Of a DNA stretch of 64,000 nt, positions 24,978 to 33,299 are shown in pieces. Within the stretch, counting starts at the first letter, position 1. Every line of letters begins with the position of its first letter. Below the pieces are notes generated by a model. It was not told where the DNA came from and made no database searches. It saw only the letters and a program-made list of their open reading frames with translations. The position numbers and the translations under genes were made by a program. Origin of the DNA: an uncultured Desulfobacter sp. (lineage in GTDB: Bacteria; Desulfobacterota; Desulfobacteria; Desulfobacterales; Desulfobacteraceae); NCBI RefSeq assembly GCF_963664415.1, contig NZ_OY761445.1, forward strand, positions 744,001-808,000, in the 5' to 3' direction.

Positions 24978-25625
24978 TTATTTTTTCATAGCTTCTTCAA
25001 AAAAATCGAGTTCATATTGTGTTGATAGCGTGAAGGCTTTCAACATTTCCTGATGGAGATCTTCATCCGCCTCTGATGCTATCCGTTCTACAATATCAAT
25101 AAATCTTTGCGTGTATTGCTCGTACACTTCACTGTGATAGGTGTCGATCCACATCTGGTATTCGTTGTCAGCTTCCGCAATGGACAAAATATGATTACCA
25201 ACGCTGCTATACACCCAAAAACAAGGTAAAAGTGCCGCAGCAGCAAGAGCAAATACGGAATTTTCACTGTGGTTGAGCAAGAAGGAAGTGTACGTCTCAA
25301 TTGCAGGAGACTTTTCTTCAGCTTCCTCAATATCAAAATATTTCAGGAACTCATTGTGAAGCGCTTTTTCAATGTCAAGCCCATCTTTGGCTAACAGTTG
25401 AAAAAATTGCTTTTCAGATTCGTTAGGCGCTTTTTCGGCTAACAGGTCCAACGCCCGATTATCATCTTTGAGATAAAGGATATCCTGCGACAGGAAATGT
25501 GCAAAACTCTTTTTATCTAACGTGCCTTTGGCCAGTCGCACAACGAAGGGATGAGTGATTGTATCCTCATAAATAGAAGCAACCGCATCCCACATCTTTT
25601 GCGTGTATTTTCCTGCTGCTTTCAT
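24978..25625 (-). CDS. tenA: TenA family thiaminase II
   Basis: A 215-residue protein. Start is taken at ATG 25623-25625 (MKAAGKYTQKMW) because GGGGGAT lies upstream; the longer frame would run into the methyltransferase gene. Family marks are DAVASIYEDTITHPFVVRLAKG, FAHFLSQDILYLKDDNRAL (with D of the active site), LLPCFWVYSSVGNHI with the nucleophilic Cys region, and a late FDIEEA-type helix. TenA hydrolyses aminopyrimidines to salvage thiamine breakdown products. It is 28 bp downstream of a methyltransferase gene in the same direction. Confidence 0.88.
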   Translation of the reverse strand: MKAAGKYTQKMWDAVASIYEDTITHPFVVRLAKGTLDKKSFAHFLSQDILYLKDDNRALDLLAEKAPNESEKQFFQLLAKDGLDIEKALHNEFLKYFDIEEAEEKSPAIETYTSFLLNHSENSVFALAAAALLPCFWVYSSVGNHILSIAEADNEYQMWIDTYHSEVYEQYTQRFIDIVERIASEADEDLHQEMLKAFTLSTQYELDFFEEAMKK

Positions 25626-25653
25626 ATTTTCATCCCCCCGGATGCCGCTATTT

Positions 25654-26361
25654 TTATTTTTTAAAGGCACAAATGGCAACATAATCACCGCAGTCAAACC
25701 CTGGAATGGGTTGTTCTTCCATATTGTTTGAGTATAACGGATGTTTAGTGAGCGTTTGTGCATAATCAAAGTCTTGAAATCCTGCTGTTTTAAGCATTTC
25801 GACTTTCTCAGCAGTTGTACGCCAGTTGGCAACCTTTACAAACTCAATGGGATACGGATCCCTTGGGTGAACACCTTCCAACAATGGATGTTCCCATGTT
25901 TCAAGACTTTTTGCCAAGTTATACATGGTTGCGTATGAACTTTCCTTAGGAACATCAATCACCACAATTTTACCTTTTTTTCTCAACGCAGTATAGGCTT
26001 TATGAAATACAGACTGCAGGTCATTGATATAGCTTGGAGTGCCGTTGAATAGGATCGTATCGTATTGTTCTTCGCCCAGATCGGCATCTTCCGCTGTAGT
26101 TACATCAACACGTATCCCGCGTTTACGGGCAATCTCAGCCATTCCGTCTGATGGTTCGAGGCCGTACTGAATGGAAATGTTAAAATCTCTCTTCAGGATT
26201 GATTCAAAAAGGCCGCTTCCGCACCCTACAGAAAAGGAATCCCCCGCATCTTTCATAAAATAAGCAACCAGATTCACCTCTGAATTTAACAGATTCATAT
26301 TGTCAAAAAACCACGCATCATATGCTTCTGCAAATTCGTCAAAACTTCTTTTTTTATCCAT
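25654..26361 (-). CDS. class I SAM-dependent methyltransferase
   Basis: A 235-residue protein. Start is taken at ATG 26359-26361 (MDKKRSFDEFAEAYDAWF), preceded by AGAGG; an upstream in-frame ATG at 26421 is possible. Motif I is VGCGSGLFESIL (about residue 45-56), followed by LEPSDGMAEIARKRG, the acidic residue of motif II, and a Rossmann fold to the end. Substrate cannot be read from sequence. It is cotranscribed with tenA, so a role in thiamine or pyrimidine salvage is possible but only inferred. Confidence 0.8.
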   Translation of the reverse strand: MDKKRSFDEFAEAYDAWFFDNMNLLNSEVNLVAYFMKDAGDSFSVGCGSGLFESILKRDFNISIQYGLEPSDGMAEIARKRGIRVDVTTAEDADLGEEQYDTILFNGTPSYINDLQSVFHKAYTALRKKGKIVVIDVPKESSYATMYNLAKSLETWEHPLLEGVHPRDPYPIEFVKVANWRTTAEKVEMLKTAGFQDFDYAQTLTKHPLYSNNMEEQPIPGFDCGDYVAICAFKK

Positions 26362-26431
26362 GCGGACCTCTGAAGAAAAACCGTTATTATCAACCCGGTG
26401 CAGATGGGTATAATCTTGCATAGGATTTCAG

Positions 26432-26481
26432 TATCGCTATCTGGATTGAAATATTCATTGTTTTCGATCCAGATAGCGATA
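26432..26481. promoter_or_regulatory. long hairpin between serA and the methyltransferase gene
   Basis: TATCGCTATCTGGATTGAAA (26432-26451) pairs with 26461/62-26481 with at most two mismatches, loop about 9-10 bases. It lies 25 bp after the serA stop (minus strand). There is no T-run, so it may be a weak terminator, an mRNA stabiliser or a leader structure of the downstream pair. Confidence 0.5.
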
Positions 26482-26506
26482 GCACGTTCCACTATACCTT
26501 AGATAA

Positions 26507-28090
26507 TTAGAGCTCAAAAGTGGTCATGCTGACCACAAGCTCAAGGTCTTCGATCTCTTTTACCACATCAGACGGCACCGGGGTCTCGGTTCTCAGGAAT
26601 ATGATATTTCTGTCCCCGTCATCCTCACGTCCCACCATCATTCTGGCAATATTAATATTGTGTTCGCCTAGTTTCAGGCCAATGGAGCCGATGGAACCGG
26701 GTTTGTCCACATTATGAATAATAGACAGGTGACCCTCGGGAATAACCTCTAAACGGAATTTATTAATTCTTACAATCCGGGCATCATCTTTTCCAAAAAT
26801 GGTCCCTTCCAGAACATTGGTCCGGTCATCGGTGACAATGGTCACCCGAATCAGGTTCAAAAAGTTACCGGCTTCTTTGGAGGTGGATTCGCTGATTTTT
26901 ATTCCCATTTCATTGGCCAGGGAGATGGCATTGACCGAATTAACTTCGTCCCTGACATATTCATTGAGAAGACCCTTGATTCCGTTAATAGTCAGGGGTT
27001 TCAGGTCAAGATCCGGGAATTTACCAATGTATTCGATTTGGACTTCGCGGACGCCGCCTTTGCTTATCTGAGCCTGCATTTTGCCCATTTTCTCCACCAG
27101 GTAGAGAAAGGGCTTAAGCTGCTTTAAAACATCCCCGGTCACCGACGGCACATTCACCGCATTGATCACGGTGTCGTTTAACAAATAGGCAATAATCTGA
27201 TTGGCAGCCGCCACAGCAACATTGGTCTGGGCTTCTTTGGTGGATGCACCCAGATGGGGAGTGGCAATCACCTCGTCAAGCAGAAGCAGCGGATGGTCTG
27301 CACTCGGGGGTTCGACAGAGAATACATCAAGGGCCGCGCCTGCCACCTTTCCTGACTGGATGGCCGCATGCAGGGCTTCTTCATTAACAATGCCGCCCCT
27401 GGCACAGTTAACAACCATGACACCGGTCTTCATTTTTTCAAAGGCCTGGGCGTCCAGCAAGTCAATGGTGGCATCCATTTTAGGCACATGCAGAGTAATA
27501 TAATCAGACTTCGCGTAGAGTTCATCCAGGGTCACATATTCAAACCCTGCTTTTTCAATATGCTCTTTAGAAATATTGGGGTCGAACACAATGACGTTCA
27601 TGCGCAGCCCTTTGGCAAGGCCGGCGACAATGGAGCCGATATTTCCAAACCCCACAACGCCCAGGGTCTTGTTGAAAAGCTCACGGCCCTGGAGCAATTT
27701 TTTATCCCAGCGCCCGGCTTTAAGGGAGGAGGTGCCCCGGGGGATATTGCGGGTTAAGGCCATCATCATGGCAATGGCATGCTCGGCTGTGGTTACGGTG
27801 TTACCGCCGGGGGTATTCATAACGGCAACCCCTTTTTTAGTTGCCGCATCAATATCCACATTATCCAGGCCGATGCCCGCCCGGGCAATGACCTTAAGGT
27901 TAGCTGCTGATTCAAGCAGATCTGCAGTCACCTTGGTGGAACTGCGGATGGCCAAGCCGTCATATTGTCCAATAATCTCTTTGAGCTCTTCCGGGGAAAG
28001 CCCGGTATTGACATCAACATCAATACCATCCTGGTTTCTAAAAATATCAATACCGGACTCATCCATTTTATCACTGATCAATACCTTCAT
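26507..28090 (-). CDS. serA: D-3-phosphoglycerate dehydrogenase
   Basis: A 527-residue enzyme of the first step of serine synthesis: 3-phosphoglycerate plus NAD+ to 3-phosphohydroxypyruvate. The Rossmann motif LGVVGFGNIGSIVAGLAKG lies at about 143-161, the active-site R, E and H are in NCARGGIVNEEALHAA, DVFSVEPP and ATPHLGASTKEAQ. A long intervening domain and a C-terminal ACT domain (from about 455, HNVDKPGSIGSIGLKLG) make it a type I SerA, usually sensitive to serine feedback. It shares TAATG overlap with serC, so the two are translationally coupled. Confidence 0.96.
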   Translation of the reverse strand: MKVLISDKMDESGIDIFRNQDGIDVDVNTGLSPEELKEIIGQYDGLAIRSSTKVTADLLESAANLKVIARAGIGLDNVDIDAATKKGVAVMNTPGGNTVTTAEHAIAMMMALTRNIPRGTSSLKAGRWDKKLLQGRELFNKTLGVVGFGNIGSIVAGLAKGLRMNVIVFDPNISKEHIEKAGFEYVTLDELYAKSDYITLHVPKMDATIDLLDAQAFEKMKTGVMVVNCARGGIVNEEALHAAIQSGKVAGAALDVFSVEPPSADHPLLLLDEVIATPHLGASTKEAQTNVAVAAANQIIAYLLNDTVINAVNVPSVTGDVLKQLKPFLYLVEKMGKMQAQISKGGVREVQIEYIGKFPDLDLKPLTINGIKGLLNEYVRDEVNSVNAISLANEMGIKISESTSKEAGNFLNLIRVTIVTDDRTNVLEGTIFGKDDARIVRINKFRLEVIPEGHLSIIHNVDKPGSIGSIGLKLGEHNINIARMMVGREDDGDRNIIFLRTETPVPSDVVKEIEDLELVVSMTTFEL

Positions 28091-29178
28091 TATTTAGCCT
28101 CCTTTTGAAACGCTTCCATGAATTCAACCAGCGCTTTAACGCCCTCAATGGTGGAAGCATTATAAATGGAAGCCCTGCATCCGCCTACGGATCTGTGACC
28201 CTTGAGACCGCCAAGGCCTTTGGCCGTTGCCTCTTTTATAAATTTTTGTTCAAGCTCTTCACTGGGCAGACGGAAGGTTACGTTCATCAGGGATCTTGAA
28301 CCTAAGGCTGCGGTGGCCCGGTAAAAATTACTTGCCTCCATAAAATCGTATAACAACCCTGCTTTTTCCTTATTGTACGCTTCCATCTTTTCAAGGCCGC
28401 CCATCTCCTCTTCAATCCACTTGAGCACTAAATCAATGGTATAAATACCGAAACATGGCGGGGTATTGTACATGGAGTTCTTTTCTGCATAGGTGGAATA
28501 CTTGAGCATCGACGGCAGATCTGCATTGCCTGTTTCCAGCAAGTCTTTGCGCAAAATCACCAAACAGGTACCGGAGGGGCCTAAATTTTTCTGGGCACCG
28601 GCGTAAATCATGCCGAATTTTTCCAAGGGAAGGGGGCGTGAAAAAATATCAGATGACATATCCGCAATAATGGGAACCCCACCGGTGTCTGGGAATTCAG
28701 CAAACTGGGTCCCTTTAATCGTGTTATTAGAGGTAATGTGGACATATTTTGCATCTTTGCTGAAGGGGATATTTTCAGGAATATATGAAAAATCCTTGTC
28801 CTCGGAAGAGGCCACAACCACATGCTTTTTATTCTGGATTTTTGCCTCTTTGATGGCCTTGGTGGACCATGTCCCGGTATTCACATAGTCGGCACTTTGA
28901 TCCCCGGAAAGAAAATTCATGGGAATCATGGCAAACTGTAAAGACGCCCCACCTTGGAGGAAAAGCACATGGTGTTGGTCATCCAGACCTAAAAGACGTT
29001 TAGCCCGGTCTACGGCATCATTGATAACATCATCAAAATAAGAAGATCTGTGGCTGATTTCTGTGATGGACATGCCTGAATTGCTGAAATTCAAAAAAGA
29101 GGCCTGAATTTCTTCAAGGACAGGCAGAGGCAAGGCCGCAGGTCCGGCATTGAAATTGATAATTCTTTGGTCTGTCAT
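28090..29178 (-). CDS. serC: phosphoserine aminotransferase
   Basis: A 362-residue class V aminotransferase that turns phosphohydroxypyruvate and glutamate into phosphoserine. It opens INFNAGPAALPLPVLEEIQ, has FLQGGASLQFAMIPMN and the PLP lysine in GMIYAGAQKNLGPSGTCLVI (about residue 194), and ends GLGGLKGHRSVGGCRASIYN, all standard for SerC. First gene of serC-serA. It diverges from the acyl-CoA synthetase gene. Confidence 0.96.
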   Translation of the reverse strand: MTDQRIINFNAGPAALPLPVLEEIQASFLNFSNSGMSITEISHRSSYFDDVINDAVDRAKRLLGLDDQHHVLFLQGGASLQFAMIPMNFLSGDQSADYVNTGTWSTKAIKEAKIQNKKHVVVASSEDKDFSYIPENIPFSKDAKYVHITSNNTIKGTQFAEFPDTGGVPIIADMSSDIFSRPLPLEKFGMIYAGAQKNLGPSGTCLVILRKDLLETGNADLPSMLKYSTYAEKNSMYNTPPCFGIYTIDLVLKWIEEEMGGLEKMEAYNKEKAGLLYDFMEASNFYRATAALGSRSLMNVTFRLPSEELEQKFIKEATAKGLGGLKGHRSVGGCRASIYNASTIEGVKALVEFMEAFQKEAK

Positions 29179-29463
29179 TTTTTACCTTTCTGTTTAGGGG
29201 TTATCTTTGTTTCTTTTGTCCGTATATATTTTATTGCCTCAAAACCCAAGGCAACCTGATATCCAACCCTATTCTTTAACGCCCTCGCAGATGAAAATCA
29301 ATAGCCTAACCGTCTTTATGTAAAAAACATTTCCGCCCAGTATAGAAACTTGTGCTGCAAGGAATCCAAATAAAGAAAATCTTTCATCATTTAAAATAAA
29401 CTCACGATGGATAAAATAAAAAAATTTCTTTATTATTATATTAAAAAAAATAAAGGAGACCCC

Positions 29464-31221
29464 ATGGCAAATCAGACAAACCAGGCAAACACTGCAGCCG
29501 GACCCTGGGACACCCCGTTTTGGCCCGAGGGGGTTGCGCACAATGTCACTGACTACCATTATCCTGTTTTTAAACTACTGGATGATTCGGCCGCCCGTTA
29601 CCCCAATCAGACTTTCACTATATTCAATGGCGCAAAAAAGACCTTTTCCCAAGTTAAAGACACAGCAGACCGGATCGCCTATTTCCTGACAAAAAAAAGG
29701 ATCAACAAAGGGGATAAGGTGGCAATATTCCTCCCCAATCTCCCCCATTTTCCTGAAATATTTTTCGGAATCATGAAGGCTGGGGCCGTCGCTGTGAACT
29801 GCAACCCCATATATACACCCACGGAATTAAAACAGCAGCTTAATGATTCTACTGCCAAGATGGTGTTCTGCATGGACCACCCCACCTTTTACCCCAATGC
29901 TGTCAAGGCCGCTGAAGGTACTGATGTCGAAACCATAGTCATCTGCAATGTTAAAAGCTACCTGCCCAAGTTAAAAGGATTTATGGGCGGTCTGCTGGGC
30001 AAAATTCCCAAAGCCGCCCATCATGAACCCGGACACATTATGTATGACGATATGGTGTCCCAGTCCAGACCCGAGCCGCCCGACATCACCATTGACCCGG
30101 TTAACGATACGGCGGTCATGCTGTACACCGGCGGCACCACAGGTACGCCTAAGGGCGCGGAACTTGTGCACATAAATTTTACCTACCAAGTGGCAGCAAT
30201 CATGGAATATCTAAGACTATCCCACGGTGAAGGCAAACCTTTGGAAAAAGCATACTATGGTGGATACCATAGTTTTTTAGGTATTTTGCCCTGGTACCAC
30301 AGTTTCGGCATCTCCGTAGCAATGCTGTGCGCAGTCGCCTCGGGCAGCAGTCTGATCTGCATCCCGGACCCGAGAACAGGCAAGCCCCCTTTCACGGATG
30401 TTCTCAAAACCGTCCAGAAATACCGCCCAACTCTCATGCCGGCCGTACCCACAATTTTTGTGGCCTTTACGAACCACAGCAAGCTTGATGAGCATGACCT
30501 CTCTTCCCTGATGGGCTGTTTTTCAGGGGGAGCCCCCATGCCGCCGGATGTCTGCCGCCAGTTTGAGGAAAAAACCGGTGCAGTTATCTTTGAAGGATAT
30601 GGGTTAACGGAAACGGCGCCAGTGCTGTCCGCCAATCCTACCAAGCGGGAAATTAGAAAAATAGGGTCCATTGGGTTTCCTTTACCCGGCACGGACATAA
30701 AAATACTGGATCTTGAGAACCCCACAAAGGAACTGCCCAGGGGTGAAGATGGAGAAGTGGCCGCCTGCGGCCCTCAGGTCATGAAAGGATACTGGAACAA
30801 TTCTGATGCCAATGCCGGCGCTTTTGTCACCATTGAAGGCAAACGCTTTTTTCTCACCGGGGACATCGGTCACATTGACGAGGATGGGTATATCCTGATC
30901 ACCGACAGAAAAAAAGATATGATTCTGGTGGGCGGATTCAATGTATACCCCCGGGATGTGGAAGATATCCTATACACCCACCCCAAAGTTGAATTGTGCG
31001 CAGTGATCGGGGTAGCCAACAAACACAGTGGAGAAACCGTAAAGGCGGTCATCAAACTCAAAAAAGGACAAACGGCCACCCAGGAAGAGTTCATGGTTTT
31101 TTGCAAAAAAAACATGGCAGGCTACAAACGCCCCAGAATCATTGAATTCAAGGATGATATACCGGTCTCCAACATCGGCAAAGTGCTGCGCAGGGAACTG
31201 CGGGACACCCATTCGGATTAG
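29464..31221 (+). CDS. fadD: long-chain acyl-CoA synthetase (AMP-forming)
   Basis: A 585-residue ANL-superfamily enzyme that activates fatty acids via acyl-AMP. Start is taken at ATG 29464 (MANQTNQANTAA), preceded by AAAGGAG; an upstream in-frame ATG at 29407 lacks this. The P-loop is MLYTGGTTGTPKGAEL (about residue 215-230), then GYGLTETAPVLSANP and GEVAACGPQVMKGYWNN, then the hinge FLTGDIGHIDEDGYILITDRKKD and the late lysine in NIGKVLRRELRD. It is unpaired with other fatty acid genes in the window. It might serve lipid scavenging or aromatic acid growth. Confidence 0.92.
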   Translation: MANQTNQANTAAGPWDTPFWPEGVAHNVTDYHYPVFKLLDDSAARYPNQTFTIFNGAKKTFSQVKDTADRIAYFLTKKRINKGDKVAIFLPNLPHFPEIFFGIMKAGAVAVNCNPIYTPTELKQQLNDSTAKMVFCMDHPTFYPNAVKAAEGTDVETIVICNVKSYLPKLKGFMGGLLGKIPKAAHHEPGHIMYDDMVSQSRPEPPDITIDPVNDTAVMLYTGGTTGTPKGAELVHINFTYQVAAIMEYLRLSHGEGKPLEKAYYGGYHSFLGILPWYHSFGISVAMLCAVASGSSLICIPDPRTGKPPFTDVLKTVQKYRPTLMPAVPTIFVAFTNHSKLDEHDLSSLMGCFSGGAPMPPDVCRQFEEKTGAVIFEGYGLTETAPVLSANPTKREIRKIGSIGFPLPGTDIKILDLENPTKELPRGEDGEVAACGPQVMKGYWNNSDANAGAFVTIEGKRFFLTGDIGHIDEDGYILITDRKKDMILVGGFNVYPRDVEDILYTHPKVELCAVIGVANKHSGETVKAVIKLKKGQTATQEEFMVFCKKNMAGYKRPRIIEFKDDIPVSNIGKVLRRELRDTHSD

Positions 31222-31280
31222 GCCTGTCTTTGCACAACGCATTCAATTCCATACCCGGCTGATCTTTTTTCAAATTTTGC

Positions 31281-31309
31281 TTGAGGTTAAGTGCGATTAA
31301 TTCTATAAG
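31281..31309 (+). promoter_or_regulatory. sigma-70-type promoter of ppaC
   Basis: TTGAGG (31281-31286) and TATAAG (31304-31309) with a 17-bp spacer, about 100 bp upstream of the start codon. Confidence 0.5.
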
Positions 31310-31410
31310 ACCAGGTGGTATTAAAGTTAAGAATTAATTGGATGGCTGCCGGTCGAGGGGGTCATCCCTGAGCATTATAACCTGACAACAACACTTTTTT
31401 AGGAGGTTTT

Positions 31411-32331
31411 ATGTCAACTCTCGTATTTGGTCACAAAAATCCGGATACCGACACCGTAGTAGCAGCCATCGCACTGGCCGATCTGAAAAAAAGCCTTGGT
31501 GAAGACATCGCACCGTCTGTTCAGGGCGAACTGAACCCTGAATCCAAATTTGTCCTGGACAAATTTGGTCTGGCTGCCCCTGAAATTATCACAAGCTATG
31601 CAGGCAAAGATGTCTACCTGGTTGATACATCTGATCTGACCCAATTGCCTGATGATCTTGGCCAAGCCAATGTCCTTGGCATTGTCGACCATCATAAACT
31701 CGGTGACGTAACCACCGGACAGCCCCTGGAATGCTGGATCTGGCCTGTAGGCTGCACCTGTACCGTAATCGCGTCCATGTACGATTACTTCAACGTTGAA
31801 ATTCCCAAGGGCGTTGCCGGTGCCATGCTCTGCGCCATCCTGTCTGACACCGTAATTTTCAAGTCCGCCACCTGCACTGACAAAGACAAAGAAGTTTGTG
31901 CAAAACTGTCTGAAATCTGTGGCGAATCCGATCTTGAAACCCTGGGCATTGAAATGTTCAAGGTAAAATCTGCTGTTGAAGGCACCCCGGTTCGTGAACT
32001 GGTTCTGCGCGACTACAAAGACTTCAACATGAGCGGTTCCGGCATTGGCTGCGGCCAGCTTGAACTGGTTGACCTCTCCATCGTTGACGGCATCAAAGCT
32101 GATCTTGAAAAAGACATCCGTGATCTGAAAGCAGAAAAAGGTCATCACACCGTACTGCTGATGCTCACCGACATCATGAAAGAAGGCACCGAGCTTCTCG
32201 TGGCTTCTGACGACGAATCAGTTGTTGAAAAAGCCTTCGGCGAAAAACCCGTTGACGGCAAATGCTGGCTGCCCGGCATCATGAGCCGTAAAAAACAGAT
32301 CATCCCCGATCTGGAAAAAATTTTTGGTTAA
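31411..32331 (+). CDS. ppaC: manganese-dependent inorganic pyrophosphatase
   Basis: A 306-residue family II pyrophosphatase of the DHH superfamily. Metal-binding motifs are visible: FGHKNPDTDTVVAAIALADL (H and D of the N-terminal site), VDTSD, GIVDHHKLGD (DHH), and the substrate-binding SRKKQ in MSRKKQIIPDLE at the C-terminus. It hydrolyses the PPi produced by ATP sulfurylase, acyl-CoA synthetase and biosynthesis, which fits the sulfate-reducer setting. Strong AGGAGGT ribosome site, own promoter and terminator; codons look well adapted to high expression. Confidence 0.96.
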   Translation: MSTLVFGHKNPDTDTVVAAIALADLKKSLGEDIAPSVQGELNPESKFVLDKFGLAAPEIITSYAGKDVYLVDTSDLTQLPDDLGQANVLGIVDHHKLGDVTTGQPLECWIWPVGCTCTVIASMYDYFNVEIPKGVAGAMLCAILSDTVIFKSATCTDKDKEVCAKLSEICGESDLETLGIEMFKVKSAVEGTPVRELVLRDYKDFNMSGSGIGCGQLELVDLSIVDGIKADLEKDIRDLKAEKGHHTVLLMLTDIMKEGTELLVASDDESVVEKAFGEKPVDGKCWLPGIMSRKKQIIPDLEKIFG

Positions 32332-32355
32332 TTAAGTAGTTCAAGGAAGTAGTTC

Positions 32356-32390
32356 AAGGGCTTTTGGTGTCTTTCCAAAAGCCCTTTCCT
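32356..32390 (+). terminator. intrinsic terminator of ppaC
   Basis: AAGGGCTTTTGG pairs with CCAAAAGCCCTT around a 7-base loop, followed by a T-rich tract, 25 bp after the stop codon. Confidence 0.85.
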
Positions 32391-32472
32391 TTTCCCCTAA
32401 GCAGTTTTCGCCATCCACACACACTATCCCCCACATCCATGAACATTTTTCGATTCCCACTCCCTGGATAAG

Positions 32473-32634
32473 CTATTCCCGCCCCAAAAATGGGGAGACG
32501 TCTCCTGCAGCATCACGGATATGGTCAGCCGAATTTTCGGCCATTCTCACAACAATGCACCCTGCGTATTTTTGTGCCTCTAAAGACAAAGGGACACAAA
32601 ATTCAGTGACAAAATCGAAGTTGATATTTTTGTC
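32473..32634 (-). pseudogene. degenerate reading frame A (paired with element at 54805-54867)
   Basis: A frame with no stop from 32634 down to a TAG at 32473-32475 has a protein-like translation that includes VVRMAENSADHIRDAAGDVS and SPFLGRE. It has no convincing start, a TGA interrupts it at 32635-32637, and it lies between the ppaC terminator and a small membrane protein gene. The core 32482-32541 shares about 45 of 60 bases with 54805-54867, including an exact GCCGAATTTTCGGC and a GCAGCATCAC block. I take it as a relic of an unidentified gene or element. Confidence 0.35.
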
Positions 32635-32701
32635 TCAAGAATCATTGTGCAAGTAAGTAGCATCTTGTTTTTTTTATCCAAATTCTTTATTCTATAATCA
32701 A

Positions 32702-32784
32702 AACGGCTCGCCCCGCCCTCAAAAATTCAGCAGCCGTTAAATGCAAAAATCCCGTTGAACAATTCCAATAACATGTTAAACGGG
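32702..32784 (+). promoter_or_regulatory. two leader hairpins before the 69-aa gene
   Basis: AACGGCT/AGCCGTT (32702-32738) and CCCGTTGAACA/TGTTAAACGGG (32751-32784, one mismatch) lie in the leader, the second ending just before the AGAAGGAGG ribosome site. This suggests translational or transcriptional control in the leader. Confidence 0.4.
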
Positions 32785-32798
32785 AGAAGGAGGACATC

Positions 32799-33008
32799 AT
32801 GAAATCACTAAAATGTCTCCCACAAAGAAGCTTCAAAATCATGCTGACTGTCGTTTTCCTTATTGGTGCCATTGGATTCATCGCCATTGGCTTTACATTG
32901 TTGCCCCTTATCGGCTTTATTGTTGCAATTCCATTCATAGTGCTGGCTTTCTATTTTTTTAATGCAAAGCTTGATGATCGTTGTGAAATCAACTTTTCGC
33001 ACCATTAG
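32799..33008 (+). CDS. small integral membrane protein, 69 aa
   Basis: A 69-residue product with a very strong AGAAGGAGG ribosome site 6 bases upstream. After a basic start (MKSLKCLPQRSFK) there are two closely spaced hydrophobic helices (about residues 15-35 and 38-53), then a polar tail DDRCEINFSHH. I do not recognise it. It has its own leader and terminator. Its small size and two-helix build resemble stress-related or regulatory membrane peptides, but this is not established. Confidence 0.55.
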   Translation: MKSLKCLPQRSFKIMLTVVFLIGAIGFIAIGFTLLPLIGFIVAIPFIVLAFYFFNAKLDDRCEINFSHH

Positions 33009-33073
33009 ACTATTCTTATAAACCAGCTGCATTTTGTGTTCATATCCGACCAGAGTGCTGATCCCTTTCGGGT

Positions 33074-33116
33074 GAGCCCAACCGCCTCAAAAATGATGCG
33101 GTTGGGCTCATCAATT
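33074..33116 (+). terminator. intrinsic terminator
   Basis: GAGCCCAACCGC pairs with GCGGTTGGGCTC (12 bp) with a 12-base loop, then ATCAATTTT. It closes the small membrane protein unit. Confidence 0.7.
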
Positions 33117-33299
33117 TTGCGGAGACTGGAGTCTTTTTACCCTGGAAAATAGGCAGTTCAATATCGGGAAGCCCCGCCGTTAAAAGATGGTTGTAAAAAA
33201 ACCAGATCAGGAACTTCTCCTTAATTTTCTTTACACACTACAGCCATATTGATATGCAACTTCTGAGTTAACTTGTTCTTCACAAATAAAAGGTCTAAA

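Noticed and set aside
26361..26506. Possible TPP riboswitch upstream of the methyltransferase-tenA pair
   Set aside because: The leader has some similar short words but lacks the conserved CUGAGA core and the paired pyrophosphate-binding helix in order. The hairpin there is better described without a ligand.
31414..32148. 244-codon frame antisense to the pyrophosphatase gene
   Set aside because: It is a mirror of a highly expressed, codon-biased gene and has no similarity to known proteins.
32473..32700. Short selenoprotein reading through TGA at 32635-32637
   Set aside because: SelB is present in the window, but there is no suitable start, no evident SECIS hairpin and no known selenoprotein motif. 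A relic is simpler.
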